A stretch of DNA of 64,000 nt from Pseudemcibacter sp038106445 (GTDB lineage: Bacteria > Pseudomonadota > Alphaproteobacteria > Sphingomonadales > Emcibacteraceae): the NCBI GenBank assembly GCA_038106445.1, contig JAYODU010000002.1, positions 186,001-250,000 of the forward strand. Direction: 5' to 3'. Below the pieces are notes generated by a model. The model was given only the letters and a program-made list of their open reading frames with translations. It had not been told where the DNA came from and ran no database searches. Of this stretch, positions 28,660 to 37,992 are shown in pieces. Every line of letters begins with the position of its first letter. Position 1 is the first letter of the stretch. A program made the position numbers and the translations under genes.

Positions 28660-28893
28660 TTAGCCATTAGCTTCGATGAATGCGATAGCGTCTTGTACAG
28701 TAAGAATTTTTTCTGCTGCGTCATCAGGAATTTCGCAACCGAATTCCTCTTCAAAGGCCATCACCAGTTCAACTGTATCAAGACTATCAGCGCCAAGATC
28801 GTCGATAAAGCTTGCACCATCGGTGACTTTATCTTCTTCTACACCAAGGTGTTCTACAACGATATTTTTTACGCGCTCAGCTACATTGCTCAT
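28660..28893 (-). CDS. acpP: Acyl carrier protein
   Basis: Small acidic carrier of growing acyl chains. It has 77 residues, the usual length. The phosphopantetheine attachment Ser37 is in GADSLDTVELVMAFEEEFG. It lies between fabG and fabF in the classical fatty-acid cluster, with a stem-loop after its stop. Confidence 0.98.
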   Translation of the reverse strand: MSNVAERVKNIVVEHLGVEEDKVTDGASFIDDLGADSLDTVELVMAFEEEFGCEIPDDAAEKILTVQDAIAFIEANG

Positions 28894-29004
28894 ATCATAT
28901 TCCTTAAATTAAGGGCTTACATCAAAGCCTGTTTAAACATTCTATTAACTCAAATAATGCGAGATTGGGGCTTCCTAACACAATTAAATGTAAAATGCAA
29001 AGCA

Positions 29005-29742
29005 CTAAATCATCGCCATACCACCATTTATATGTAAAGTCTGCCCCGTTACATATTCTGCTTCATCACTGGCAAGGTATAAAACACCTGCTGCGACCTC
29101 TTCACCGCGTCCGAGCCTGCCTGCAGGCACGTTAGCCAGAAGGGATGTTTTCTGACCTTCAGAAAGTTCATCCGTCATCGGGCTTTCAATAAAACCGGGC
29201 GCGATGCAATTGACTGTTATATTACGCGATGCAAGTTCATGTGCAAAGCTTTTTGACATTCCGATCATCCCTGCCTTGGATGCTGCATAATTCACCTGAC
29301 CAGGATTACCTGTCACACCGACAATGGACGTGATATTAATAATACGGCCCCAGCGGTTTTTCATCATGCCGCGCATTACGCCTTGTGTTAAATTAAAGGC
29401 CGCCTTCAAATTCACCTGCATCACATCATCCCAGTCAGCATCCTTAAGACGCATGGATATATTATCACGGGTTATACCCGCGTTATTGACCAGAATATCA
29501 ACACTGCCCATGGCGTCCGTCGCTGCCTTGGGAAGTGCTGCCACACTTTCCGGATCGGATAGATTAGCCGGCACCACAAACGCCCTGTCGCCCAGTTCAG
29601 CGGCCAGTTTTCGAAGCGGTTCTTCCCGTGTGCCGGATAGTGCCACTTTTGCCCCCGAATTATAAAGAGTTCTTGCAATTGCGCTTCCAAGGCCACCCGA
29701 AGCACCCGTTACCAGCGCACATTTTCCTGATAAATCAAACAT
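29005..29742 (-). CDS. fabG: 3-oxoacyl-ACP reductase
   Basis: NADPH-dependent reductase of the elongation cycle. The 245-residue SDR has TGASGGLGSAIA at the N terminus, VNNAGITRDN, INITSIVG with the catalytic Ser and YAASKAGM with the Tyr/Lys pair. The start has a strong GAGGAAAA upstream and it follows fabD after 13 bases. Confidence 0.97.
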   Translation of the reverse strand: MFDLSGKCALVTGASGGLGSAIARTLYNSGAKVALSGTREEPLRKLAAELGDRAFVVPANLSDPESVAALPKAATDAMGSVDILVNNAGITRDNISMRLKDADWDDVMQVNLKAAFNLTQGVMRGMMKNRWGRIINITSIVGVTGNPGQVNYAASKAGMIGMSKSFAHELASRNITVNCIAPGFIESPMTDELSEGQKTSLLANVPAGRLGRGEEVAAGVLYLASDEAEYVTGQTLHINGGMAMI

Positions 29743-29755
29743 ATAATTTTTCCTC

Positions 29756-30700
29756 TTATCTCAGTTCTTCTGCCAGTGCTTCAATATCAGCCATGGTCTG
29801 GATCGACTTTCCAGACATTTCCGGGTTAATCCGGCGTACAAGTCCGCTTAATACCTTACCCGTGCCAAGCTCAATAAGTTCCGCAACACCAAGTTCACCC
29901 ATTTTAAGCACTGATCCCCGCCAACGCACGCGTCCCGTTATTTGTTCAACCAGCAATTCACGTAGACGTTCCGGATCATTTTCCGGGGCGGCACTTACAT
30001 TGGTAATAACCGGGATAGAAGGCGCTTTGAATGTTGCACTGGCGAGTGCCAATGCCATTTCATCCGCAGCCGGTTGCATAAGCGGACAGTGAAACGGTGC
30101 GCTAACGGGAAGCGGTATCGCACGTTTTATACCGCGCTCCTTTGCGATTTCCATCGCCCGCTCTACGGCCCCTTTATGACCGCTGATCACCACCTGCCCG
30201 TCGGCATTGTCATTGGCGGCAGTACAAACCTCACCCTGCCCTGCTTCAGCGGCGATTTCTTCAATTACACTAAAGTCAGCCCCCATAATGGCCGCCATAG
30301 CACCAACACCAACCGGAACGGCCCGTTGCATGGCTTCACCGCGCAGTTTAAGGAGCCGGGCTGTGTCAGAAAGATTTAATGTCCCGGCTGCGGCGAGTGC
30401 CGAATATTCACCAAGTGAATGACCGGCAACGTAACCGGCCACATCCGCCAGTTTAATACCAAAATCATTTTCCAACACACGCACCACAGCAATACTGGAT
30501 GCCATCAGGGCTGGCTGCGCATTAAATGTAATTGTCAGATCCTCAATCGGACCATCAAACATTAATGTTGATAAATCCTGCGAAAGCGCATCGTTCACCT
30601 CTTCAAAAACAGCACGTGCCGTAGGCGATGCATCCGATAATTCCTTACCCATTCCAACGGCTTGGCTACCCTGGCCGGGAAATACAAAGGCTCTTGTCAT
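29756..30700 (-). CDS. fabD: Malonyl-CoA:ACP transacylase
   Basis: Loads malonate onto ACP. The 314-residue protein has FVFPGQGSQAVGMG at the N terminus, the catalytic Ser95 in GHSLGEYSAL and the catalytic His in SAPFHCPLM. First gene of the minus-strand unit fabD-fabG-acpP-fabF-mltG, divergent from rpsF over a 249-bp gap that also holds the ribosomal-protein leader. Confidence 0.97.
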   Translation of the reverse strand: MTRAFVFPGQGSQAVGMGKELSDASPTARAVFEEVNDALSQDLSTLMFDGPIEDLTITFNAQPALMASSIAVVRVLENDFGIKLADVAGYVAGHSLGEYSALAAAGTLNLSDTARLLKLRGEAMQRAVPVGVGAMAAIMGADFSVIEEIAAEAGQGEVCTAANDNADGQVVISGHKGAVERAMEIAKERGIKRAIPLPVSAPFHCPLMQPAADEMALALASATFKAPSIPVITNVSAAPENDPERLRELLVEQITGRVRWRGSVLKMGELGVAELIELGTGKVLSGLVRRINPEMSGKSIQTMADIEALAEELR

Positions 30701-30819
30701 TTGAAAATTTTCCTCGAATTTATGAAATCTATACCAACTCTTATCAAATGCGGCCCCGCTGTCAAGAAAAGTTCGTCTGCAAAATTTTTGGATCTTTATA
30801 AAAATTATCCATAAACCCC

Positions 30820-30847
30820 TTGCTTTCTGCCGCTCTTCATGTATATT
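30820..30847 (+). promoter_or_regulatory. Candidate sigma70-type promoter for rpsF-rpsR-rplI
   Basis: TTGCTT at 30820-30825 and TATATT at 30842-30847 are separated by 16 bases, with a leader of about 95 bases before rpsF. The match is moderate and based on consensus alone. Confidence 0.45.
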
Positions 30848-30876
30848 GCGCGCTTCCCGTGAAGATTGGTGGGATG

Positions 30877-30925
30877 GTCGGTTAATGTTGTAATGTGACT
30901 ATTTGATATTCGTTGTCACCCCGAC
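30877..30925 (+). promoter_or_regulatory. Probable S6:S18-binding leader hairpin of rpsF
   Basis: GTCGG (30877-30881) can pair with CCGAC (30921-30925), and GTGAC (30895-30899) with GTCAC (30915-30919). The 5' strand has a 13-base internal loop while the 3' side reads GTCACCCCGACG. Bacterial rpsF leaders are known to carry a hairpin with a CCG element recognised by the S6:S18 pair for autoregulation. The match here is by eye and by position. Confidence 0.5.
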
Positions 30926-30949
30926 GTTAAAAATTAAAGGAATTGCTAA

Positions 30950-31345
30950 ATGTCTTTATATGAATACACATATATCGCTAGGCAGGATATCCAACCACAA
31001 CAGGTTGATGCGATAACTGAACACTTTGCCAAAATCGTTGCCGATAATGGCGGAAAAGTTGCCAAGACAGAATCTTGGGGTCTTCGTAATCTTGCTTACC
31101 GAATTAAAAAATACAAAAAAGGTCATTATGTTCATTTGAACCTTGATGCCCCACATGCTGCGATTGCAGAACTTGAACGTAACGCCCGTCTTCATGAAGA
31201 TGTGATCCGTTACATGACAATCCGTGTTGATGAATTTGAAGAAGGCGATAGCGTTATGCTGCGTTCAAAAGACCGCGATAACCGCATTCGTGATGATCGC
31301 GATACATTCAATGATGATTATAAAGACGACGAGGGAGACGAATAA
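30950..31345 (+). CDS. rpsF: 30S ribosomal protein S6
   Basis: Small-subunit platform protein that pairs with S18. The 131-residue protein has YEYTYIARQDI, the WGLRNLAYRIKKYKKGHY core and VIRYMTIRVDEF. The last about 30 residues form a charged, mostly acidic tail (DNRIRDDRDTFNDDYKDDEG), as in many alphaproteobacterial S6 proteins. GGAATT precedes the ATG. The stop overlaps rpsR by one base. Confidence 0.97.
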   Translation: MSLYEYTYIARQDIQPQQVDAITEHFAKIVADNGGKVAKTESWGLRNLAYRIKKYKKGHYVHLNLDAPHAAIAELERNARLHEDVIRYMTIRVDEFEEGDSVMLRSKDRDNRIRDDRDTFNDDYKDDEGDE

Positions 31346-31602
31346 TGAGCACAGAACACCCATCACAAGGTGGTGGCGCACGTCGTCCATTTTTCCGTCG
31401 CCGTAAAACATGCCCGTTTTCCGGATCACACGCAAAAAAAATCGATTATAAAGATGTGCGTATGCTTTCCCGTTACATATCAGAGCGCGGCAAAATCGTC
31501 CCAAGCCGTATCACTGCCGTTTCAGCCAAGAAACAGCGCGAACTTGCTAAAGCAATCAAACGCGCCCGTAATCTTGCGCTGCTTGCATACGTGAACCAAT
31601 AG
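31345..31602 (+). CDS. rpsR: 30S ribosomal protein S18
   Basis: Basic 85-residue small-subunit protein that binds next to S6. FFRRRKTCPFSG and IDYKDVRMLSRYISERGKIV are family signatures, with the ribosomal core ending RARNLALLAYVNQ. It overlaps rpsF by one base and is 10 bases before rplI. Confidence 0.98.
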   Translation: MSTEHPSQGGGARRPFFRRRKTCPFSGSHAKKIDYKDVRMLSRYISERGKIVPSRITAVSAKKQRELAKAIKRARNLALLAYVNQ

Positions 31603-31612
31603 GAGACCTGAC

Positions 31613-32275
31613 ATGGAAATTATCCTGCTTGAACGCGTTGCAAAACTTGGTCAGATCGGTGATGTGGTAAATGTAAAAAACGGTTATGCCCGTAATTACC
31701 TTTTGCCGCAGAATAAAGCCCTTCGCGCGACCAAAGCCAACATGGCTGTTTTTGAAGCTCAGCGTAAGGAAATTGAAGCGAATAACCTTAAAGCCAAAAC
31801 CGAAGCCGAAGCCGTCGCAAAGAAAATGGAAGGAACATCAGTTGTTCTTATCCGTCAGGCCGGTGAAAGCGGCCAGCTTTTCGGTTCCGTTTCAGCACGT
31901 GACATCGCCGTCGCGCTTGAAGGGGCCGGTTTTAAAACTGATAAAAATCAGGTTGTTCTTGACCGTGCTATTAAAATTCTCGGCCTTAATGATATTGTCG
32001 TCCGCCTTCACGCAGAAGTGGACGTTACCGTAACCGTTAACGTTGCCCGTTCTGCTGGTGAAGCGGAAATTCAGGCACAAGGTGGTGACGTAACTGCAAG
32101 AGATGATGACGCAGAAAAATTTGCCGTTGAAGACTTCTTCGAAAATGAAGAAGATGCGGAAGCCGCAGTCAACGCCGACGATGATGAAGACGAAGAAGTA
32201 ACAGAAGAAGCATCCGAAGACGCTACTGCCGAAGAAGATTACAAAGAAGATGACGAAGAAGAAGAAAAAGCGTAA
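31613..32275 (+). CDS. rplI: 50S ribosomal protein L9 with long acidic tail
   Basis: Large-subunit protein near the L1 stalk. Residues 1-148 are the normal L9: N-terminal domain MEIILLERVAKLGQIGDVV with NGYARNYLLPQNKA, a connecting helix and a C-terminal domain with SGQLFGSVSARDIA. The remaining about 70 residues are dominated by Asp and Glu (for example DDDEDEEVTEEASED), so the protein is 220 residues where 148-150 is common. Alphaproteobacterial L9 often has some acidic extension, but this is long. A strong terminator follows. Confidence 0.96.
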   Translation: MEIILLERVAKLGQIGDVVNVKNGYARNYLLPQNKALRATKANMAVFEAQRKEIEANNLKAKTEAEAVAKKMEGTSVVLIRQAGESGQLFGSVSARDIAVALEGAGFKTDKNQVVLDRAIKILGLNDIVVRLHAEVDVTVTVNVARSAGEAEIQAQGGDVTARDDDAEKFAVEDFFENEEDAEAAVNADDDEDEEVTEEASEDATAEEDYKEDDEEEEKA

Positions 32276-32301
32276 ACACTTCTTATTTCAAAGAATTTAA
32301 G

Positions 32302-32330
32302 AAAGGCGGTCTTAATGACCGCCTTTTTTT
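32302..32330 (+). terminator. Intrinsic terminator after rplI
   Basis: AAAGGCGGTC pairs perfectly with GACCGCCTTT around a five-base TTAAT loop, followed by a T-run. This is a classic rho-independent terminator at the end of rpsF-rpsR-rplI. Confidence 0.92.
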
Positions 32331-32414
32331 ATTTTGTTGAAAAAAGAATTTTAAATTTCCATTCGAAACTGAATCGAATATACTTGTCTGCTTAGACGAA
32401 ATATTGGGCCATAA

Positions 32415-33932
32415 ATGTCAGATTATTCAGAAATTCCGATCATACAGGATAATGATCAGCCAACAGATGAGGATATTTCCTATAAGGAAATACCCCATAA
32501 TCTTGAGGCGGAACAAGCCCTGCTTGGTGCCATTCTGGTCAATAATGACGTGATGGAAAAAGTGCAGGATTTTTTAAAGCCAGAACATTTTGCAAATGGT
32601 GCGCATAATAAAATCTATGCCGCCTGCGAGACTATGATAAGTAAGGGGCAATTGGTAACCCCGGTGACCCTTAAGCCATTCTTTGAAAAGGATAAAATGC
32701 TTGAAGAAGTGGGGGGCGGCAAATATCTCGCGAAGCTCGCGGCATCCGCGATCACGATCATCAATGCGGTTGATTACGGGCTTCTTATTTATGATCTTGC
32801 TGTCAGGCGGAACCTGATTGACCTTGGCACTGAAATTGTCAATAAAGCCTATGAATTTGATGTGGATGAAACATCAAAAGAACAGATCGAAGAAGCCGAA
32901 CGCCAACTTTATAGTATGGCTGAAAATGGTGCCACCGAAGGCGGATTTAAAGACTTTTTTAAATCAGCAACTGCTGCAGTAAACATCATTAGTGCGGCGC
33001 TGCGGCGTAAAGGCGATCTGGCCGGGGTCACAACCGGATTTGAAAGTATCAACCGCAAAATCGGCGGGCTTCATAAATCGGATCTGATAATTATTGCGGG
33101 TCGTCCGGCAATGGGCAAAACGGCGCTTGCCACCAACATTGCCTTCAATGCGGCAAGAGCATGGAAACATGACAAGGAACTTGGTGTTCCTGACGATGAA
33201 AACAAGGGGGCCGTGGTCGGTTTCTTTTCGCTTGAAATGTCATCAGATCAGCTTGCAAGCCGGATACTTGCGGAACAGACAGGTATGTCGTCGCAAAATA
33301 TGCGTCAGGGAAAACTGACGCAGGAAGAATTCAACCGTCTTGCCCGCACGGCAACCGAACTGGAAGGACTGCCGCTTCATATTGACGATACACCGGGGCT
33401 AACCATAGGTGCGCTAAGGACACGTGCCCGCAGGCTACAGAGGCAAAAAGGGCTTGGCCTTGTGATTGTTGATTATCTTCAACTGCTGCGCGGTACCGGC
33501 ATCAAAGGCAAAGGCATTGAAAACCGCGTGCAGGAAATTTCCGAAATCACCCGCGGGCTTAAGGCGCTTGCGAAGGAACTATCCATCCCCGTGGTCGCAT
33601 TATCGCAATTAAGCCGTGCCATTGAATCACGTGATAATAAACGTCCGCTTCTTTCCGACTTGCGCGAATCCGGCACAATTGAACAGGATGCAGATATGGT
33701 GACATTTGTTTATCGCCCGGAATATTATCATAATCAGAGAGAACCGGATGCCGGCACGGCAGACCATATGGCATGGCTTGAAGAAGGGGAAAAATTACTT
33801 GGCCTTGCGGAATTTATTATCGGTAAACAACGTCACGGCCCAACCGGGACAGTTGAACTTCGGTTTGAAGCGGAAATTACCAAATTCAGTGACCGCCCCC
33901 TTAGCCCTGAATATCACGCGGAACAACATTAA
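32415..33932 (+). CDS. dnaB: Replicative DNA helicase
   Basis: Hexameric 5'-3' helicase of the replication fork. The 505-residue protein has the N-terminal helical domain (IPHNLEAEQALLGAIL), a linker, and a RecA-like ATPase with Walker A GRPAMGKTALA, VGFFSLEMSSDQLASR, Walker B LVIVDYLQLL and LSDLRESGTIEQDAD. No intein or insertion is visible. It heads a plus-strand run dnaB-alr-mlaE-mlaF-radA, ending two bases before alr. Confidence 0.97.
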   Translation: MSDYSEIPIIQDNDQPTDEDISYKEIPHNLEAEQALLGAILVNNDVMEKVQDFLKPEHFANGAHNKIYAACETMISKGQLVTPVTLKPFFEKDKMLEEVGGGKYLAKLAASAITIINAVDYGLLIYDLAVRRNLIDLGTEIVNKAYEFDVDETSKEQIEEAERQLYSMAENGATEGGFKDFFKSATAAVNIISAALRRKGDLAGVTTGFESINRKIGGLHKSDLIIIAGRPAMGKTALATNIAFNAARAWKHDKELGVPDDENKGAVVGFFSLEMSSDQLASRILAEQTGMSSQNMRQGKLTQEEFNRLARTATELEGLPLHIDDTPGLTIGALRTRARRLQRQKGLGLVIVDYLQLLRGTGIKGKGIENRVQEISEITRGLKALAKELSIPVVALSQLSRAIESRDNKRPLLSDLRESGTIEQDADMVTFVYRPEYYHNQREPDAGTADHMAWLEEGEKLLGLAEFIIGKQRHGPTGTVELRFEAEITKFSDRPLSPEYHAEQH

Positions 33933-33934
33933 GC

Positions 33935-35026
33935 ATGAGCATGCCGATAGTCCCCGAAAGCGCATTGGCAACAATGACTGTTCATCTGGACGCGATTGTT
34001 GATAATTATCGAACACTTAAATCAAAATCATCCACAGCCGACTGCGCAGCAGTCGTCAAGGCAAATGCATATGGTCTTGGCATGGTTGATGTGGCCCCTG
34101 CCCTTTATCATGATGGCGGGTGTGAGGTTTTCTTTGTTGCAAATCTACGTGAAGCGGTCAATTTACGCTCCGCCCTGCCCAAGGCAACCATTTATGTGTT
34201 TAATGGCACAACCGAAGATCAGGTAAAAACAATTTTAGATCATAATATCCGCCCGGCCCTTAACGATTTAAGTCAGATTGAAATATGGAAGGGACGGTCT
34301 GCGCCCTGCGCAATCCATTTTGACACGGGGATTAACAGGCTGGGTTTATCGCATGACGAAGCCGATCAATTTTTTAATGACAGACCGGATTTAAATATTT
34401 CACTGGTCATGAGCCATTTTATCCAGTCTGAAATAGCAAAGCATCCGTCCAATGAAATGCAGCTTGACCGTTTTATACGCTATCGTTATCAGCTGCCGGA
34501 TGCGAAAGCCAGCCTGTGTAATTCAGGCGGCATTTATCTTGGTGAAGATTTCCATTTTGATCTTTTGCGGCCAGGCATCATGCTTTATGGCGGCAATCCC
34601 GGCCTACCAAAACGACCTGATGGACTTAAGCATGTCTTTGAGCTTTACGGTAGAATCTTGCAAATCCGTCATCTTAAACCCGGCATGGCGGTTGGGTATA
34701 ATTCGCTCTGGACAGCAGCAGAAGAAGCCCGCATCGCGCTCGTCAATGTGGGATATGCGGATGGAACCTTCAAAACCACAGATCACAAGGCACAGGTTTT
34801 TGTCGGTGGACATAAAGCATCGGTGATCGGAAAAGTAAGCATGGACATGATCGCTATTGATATTACAGATGATAAATTCAAACATGTAACCGTAAAAGAT
34901 GATGTTGAACTGCTTGGCGCAAATATAACACTTGAAATGGCGGCTGAAGTCTCTACTTTAGGACAATATGAACTGCTGACCGGTATCGGCCAGAGATATA
35001 ATAAAAAATATATTAGAGGTGCGTAA
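33935..35026 (+). CDS. alr: Alanine racemase
   Basis: PLP enzyme that makes D-alanine for peptidoglycan. The 363-residue protein has the PLP lysine K42 in AVVKANAYGLG, FDTGINRLGLS, the MSHF strand and GKVSMDMIAID near the C terminus. The start directly after dnaB gives MSMPIVPESA; a later ATG at residue 14 is possible. The dnaB-alr arrangement is common in alphaproteobacteria. Confidence 0.95.
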   Translation: MSMPIVPESALATMTVHLDAIVDNYRTLKSKSSTADCAAVVKANAYGLGMVDVAPALYHDGGCEVFFVANLREAVNLRSALPKATIYVFNGTTEDQVKTILDHNIRPALNDLSQIEIWKGRSAPCAIHFDTGINRLGLSHDEADQFFNDRPDLNISLVMSHFIQSEIAKHPSNEMQLDRFIRYRYQLPDAKASLCNSGGIYLGEDFHFDLLRPGIMLYGGNPGLPKRPDGLKHVFELYGRILQIRHLKPGMAVGYNSLWTAAEEARIALVNVGYADGTFKTTDHKAQVFVGGHKASVIGKVSMDMIAIDITDDKFKHVTVKDDVELLGANITLEMAAEVSTLGQYELLTGIGQRYNKKYIRGA

Positions 35027-35031
35027 GCTTA

Positions 35032-35808
35032 ATGAATTTCCTTGCCGTCATTGGGCGGGTTACTATCGGTTTTTTGCGTGCAGCAGGTAAAATAGGTATT
35101 TTTGCCGTTAACGGTGTACGCCATATCTTTATACCCCCCTTTTATCCCCGCGAACTTTGGCGGCAAATGCTGAATATCGGATATTATTCGCTTCCGGTGG
35201 TGGGGCTGACCACCCTTTTTACCGGCGCGGCACTTGCAGTTAATATTTACGAGGGAAGTTCACGCTTTAACGCGGAAAGTACACTGCCGACGATTGTTGT
35301 AATCGGTATTGTCCGTGAGCTTGGCCCAACCCTTTGCGGACTTATCGTTGCGGGACGGGTCAGCGCTTCCATGGCTGCCGAACTTGGTACCATGAGGGTT
35401 ACAGAACAAATTGATGCGCTCGTGACGCTTTCTACCGATCCTTTTAAATATCTGATTGCACCACGGATACTCGCCACTATTATCATGATGCCATTTATGC
35501 TTGTAATTGTTGCCGATACCATTGGCGTGCTCGGCGGTTATTTGCTTGCAACAACAAAGCTTGGCTATAACAGCGGGAATTATATAAAATCTACAATTGA
35601 TTTTCTTGAAGCGATAGACGTTATGGCCAGCCTGACCAAGGCGGCGGTATTCGGGTTTTTCATATCCCTGATGGGATGTTATCACGGTTTTAACACCCGT
35701 GGCGGCGCACAGGGTGTGGGTATTTCAACCACAAATGCGGTTGTATCTGCCTGTATCATGATCCTGCTTTCTAACTATGTCGTAACGGAGATGTTCTTTT
35801 CATCATGA
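35032..35808 (+). CDS. mlaE: ABC transporter permease, MlaE family
   Basis: Inner-membrane permease of the phospholipid/sterol-type Mla ABC system. The 258-residue protein has about five or six hydrophobic segments, and signature stretches RELGPTLCGLIVAGRVS and AAELGTMRVTEQIDAL of the MlaE/DUF140 family. Its stop overlaps the ATP-binding partner by four bases. Genes for the periplasmic MlaD-type partner are not in the window. Whether it exports or imports lipid cannot be read from sequence. Confidence 0.9.
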   Translation: MNFLAVIGRVTIGFLRAAGKIGIFAVNGVRHIFIPPFYPRELWRQMLNIGYYSLPVVGLTTLFTGAALAVNIYEGSSRFNAESTLPTIVVIGIVRELGPTLCGLIVAGRVSASMAAELGTMRVTEQIDALVTLSTDPFKYLIAPRILATIIMMPFMLVIVADTIGVLGGYLLATTKLGYNSGNYIKSTIDFLEAIDVMASLTKAAVFGFFISLMGCYHGFNTRGGAQGVGISTTNAVVSACIMILLSNYVVTEMFFSS

Positions 35809-36584
35809 ATAAGATAATCCCAAAAATAGAACTTAAAGGTCTTCATAAACGTTTCGGAAACAAAGTGGTGCTGGAAAGTGTGGACCTTACTGTTATGCCA
35901 GGTGAAAGTATGGTTATCATTGGTGGTTCCGGTTCCGGCAAATCAGTGACCCTTAAATGTATTCTTGGACTTCTTTATCCCAACAGCGGGAGCATCAAAA
36001 TTGATGGCACCGAAATGGTGGGCATTGGTGCAGATGAGCGCAAAAAGATTTTGACCAAATTTGGCATGTTGTTTCAGGGAGCAGCCCTGTTTGACAGCCT
36101 TCCGGTATGGGAAAATGTTGCGTTTGGCCTTCTTGCGCAACGTCTTTGTGACCGTAAGGAAGCAAAGGAAATAGCCATTGAAAAACTCCGCCGTGTAGGG
36201 TTAAGCCCCGACGTGGGCAGTCTTAGCCCCGCGGAACTATCAGGCGGAATGCAAAAACGGGTTGGCCTTGCCCGGGCGATAGCAGCAAATCCGGAAATTA
36301 TTTTCTTTGATGAACCGACAACAGGCCTTGATCCGATTATGTCTGATGTTATCAATGAATTGATCGTAGAGTGTGTGAAGGATGTGGGTGCGACTGCGCT
36401 CACCATCACCCACGATATGTCAAGTGTGCGGAAAATTGCCGATCATGTGGCAATGATATATCACGGCAACATCATCTGGACCGGCCCAAAAGACGATATT
36501 GATCATAGCGGTAGCGAATATATTGACCAATTCATCAACGGTAAAGCCGAAGGGCCGATCAAGATGGAAATCCTGAGAGGGTAA
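35805..36584 (+). CDS. mlaF: ABC transporter ATP-binding protein, MlaF family
   Basis: ATPase that energises the MlaE permease. The 259-residue protein has Walker A IGGSGSGKSVTLKCILG, the Q-loop MLFQGAALF, the signature LSGGMQKRVGLARAIA and Walker B IIFFDEPTTGLDPI, with the H-loop in ITHDMSSV. The variant LSGGM(Q/A)KR is typical of the Mla/Ttg2A subfamily. It overlaps mlaE by four bases and precedes radA by 10. Confidence 0.93.
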   Translation: MNKIIPKIELKGLHKRFGNKVVLESVDLTVMPGESMVIIGGSGSGKSVTLKCILGLLYPNSGSIKIDGTEMVGIGADERKKILTKFGMLFQGAALFDSLPVWENVAFGLLAQRLCDRKEAKEIAIEKLRRVGLSPDVGSLSPAELSGGMQKRVGLARAIAANPEIIFFDEPTTGLDPIMSDVINELIVECVKDVGATALTITHDMSSVRKIADHVAMIYHGNIIWTGPKDDIDHSGSEYIDQFINGKAEGPIKMEILRG

Positions 36585-36594
36585 TCACCCAAAA

Positions 36595-37965
36595 ATGGCA
36601 AAACAAAAACGCATATATGTCTGTAATAGCTGCGGTTCCACCTATTCCAAATGGATGGGCCAGTGTGAAGGTTGCGGTGAATGGAACACACTCACCGAAG
36701 AAGCAAGCGAAAACCTGCCAACGGGGCTTGGCAGATCTTCTACGGCTAAAGGACATATCATTGAACTTGCCGGACTTAAGGGTAAAGAAACAACCCTGCC
36801 ACGCATGGTTTCAACCATACATGAATTTGACCGGGTAAGCGGCGGCGGCCTAGTGCCGGGGTCGGCAATACTTATCGGGGGTGATCCCGGGATTGGCAAA
36901 TCCACCATTTTGCTACAGGCTATAAGTAGGCTTGCTGATAATAATCTGAGCACGGTTTATATTTCAGGCGAAGAATCCGTTGCACAGGTACGCATGCGTG
37001 CAGAACGACTTGGACTGACCGGCAGCAATGTCATGCTGGCATCAGAAACCAACCTTCGGGATATACTTGCCACCCTAAGCAAGGGAAAAAGCCCTGATGT
37101 GGTGGTGATCGACAGCATCCAGACCATGTATGCGGACACCATTGAAAGCGCACCGGGGACAGTGGCACAGGTTCGTACCTGTGCACAGGAACTGATCAGT
37201 TTTGCCAAGAAAAAAAATGTGTGTGTCCTTCTGGTTGGCCATGTCACAAAAGACGGCCAAATTGCCGGACCTCGCGTACTTGAACATATGGTTGATACCG
37301 TACTTTATTTTGAAGGGGATCGCGGACATCAGTTTCGGATTTTACGCGCCGTAAAAAACCGCTTTGGCGGTACGGATGAAATTGGTGTTTTTGAAATGGG
37401 TGAACTGGGACTTTCCGAAGTTTCCAACCCTTCAGCGCTGTTTTTAGGGGACCATGACGGCGAAGTAGTAGGAAGTTCTGTATTCGCCGGCATGGAAGGT
37501 TCACGACCTATGCTTGTGGAAATACAGGCTCTCGTAGCCCCCACATCACTTGGAACGCCGCGCCGCGCCGTTGTCGGATGGGACAGTGCCCGTCTTGCCA
37601 TGATCATTGCCGTGCTTGATGCCCGTTGCGGACTTGGGCTTGGTGCTTACGATATTTATCTGAATGTGGCAGGTGGTCTTAAAATATCCGAACCAGCCGC
37701 TGACCTTGCCGTCGCGGCTGCGCTTATTTCATCCTTGTCCGGGGACCCCATCGCCAAAGAGACTGTCATTTTCGGTGAAATTGCCCTTAGTGGGGAAATA
37801 AGACCCGTCGGGCAGGCTGATGCACGCCTGAAAGAAGCAGAAAAACTCGGCTTTACACAGGCATTTATTCCGTCAAAAATGAAATTCAAGAATAAAAAAA
37901 TAAAAGCGGCCGAGCTTGATCAATTAATAAAACTTGTTGATATTATTGCCCCAAATCTGGAATAA
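36595..37965 (+). CDS. radA: DNA repair protein RadA
   Basis: RecA-like ATPase that drives branch migration in recombination. The 456-residue protein has a C4 zinc finger (CNSCGSTYSKWMGQCEGCGEW, two CxxC pairs), Walker A GGDPGIGKST, the family KNRFGGTDEIG motif, and a C-terminal Lon-like domain (DIYLNVAGGLKISEPAADLA). It is followed immediately by cvpA. Confidence 0.97.
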   Translation: MAKQKRIYVCNSCGSTYSKWMGQCEGCGEWNTLTEEASENLPTGLGRSSTAKGHIIELAGLKGKETTLPRMVSTIHEFDRVSGGGLVPGSAILIGGDPGIGKSTILLQAISRLADNNLSTVYISGEESVAQVRMRAERLGLTGSNVMLASETNLRDILATLSKGKSPDVVVIDSIQTMYADTIESAPGTVAQVRTCAQELISFAKKKNVCVLLVGHVTKDGQIAGPRVLEHMVDTVLYFEGDRGHQFRILRAVKNRFGGTDEIGVFEMGELGLSEVSNPSALFLGDHDGEVVGSSVFAGMEGSRPMLVEIQALVAPTSLGTPRRAVVGWDSARLAMIIAVLDARCGLGLGAYDIYLNVAGGLKISEPAADLAVAAALISSLSGDPIAKETVIFGEIALSGEIRPVGQADARLKEAEKLGFTQAFIPSKMKFKNKKIKAAELDQLIKLVDIIAPNLE

Positions 37966-37992
37966 TGCAGCTAAATAAGAAGGATTACGACA

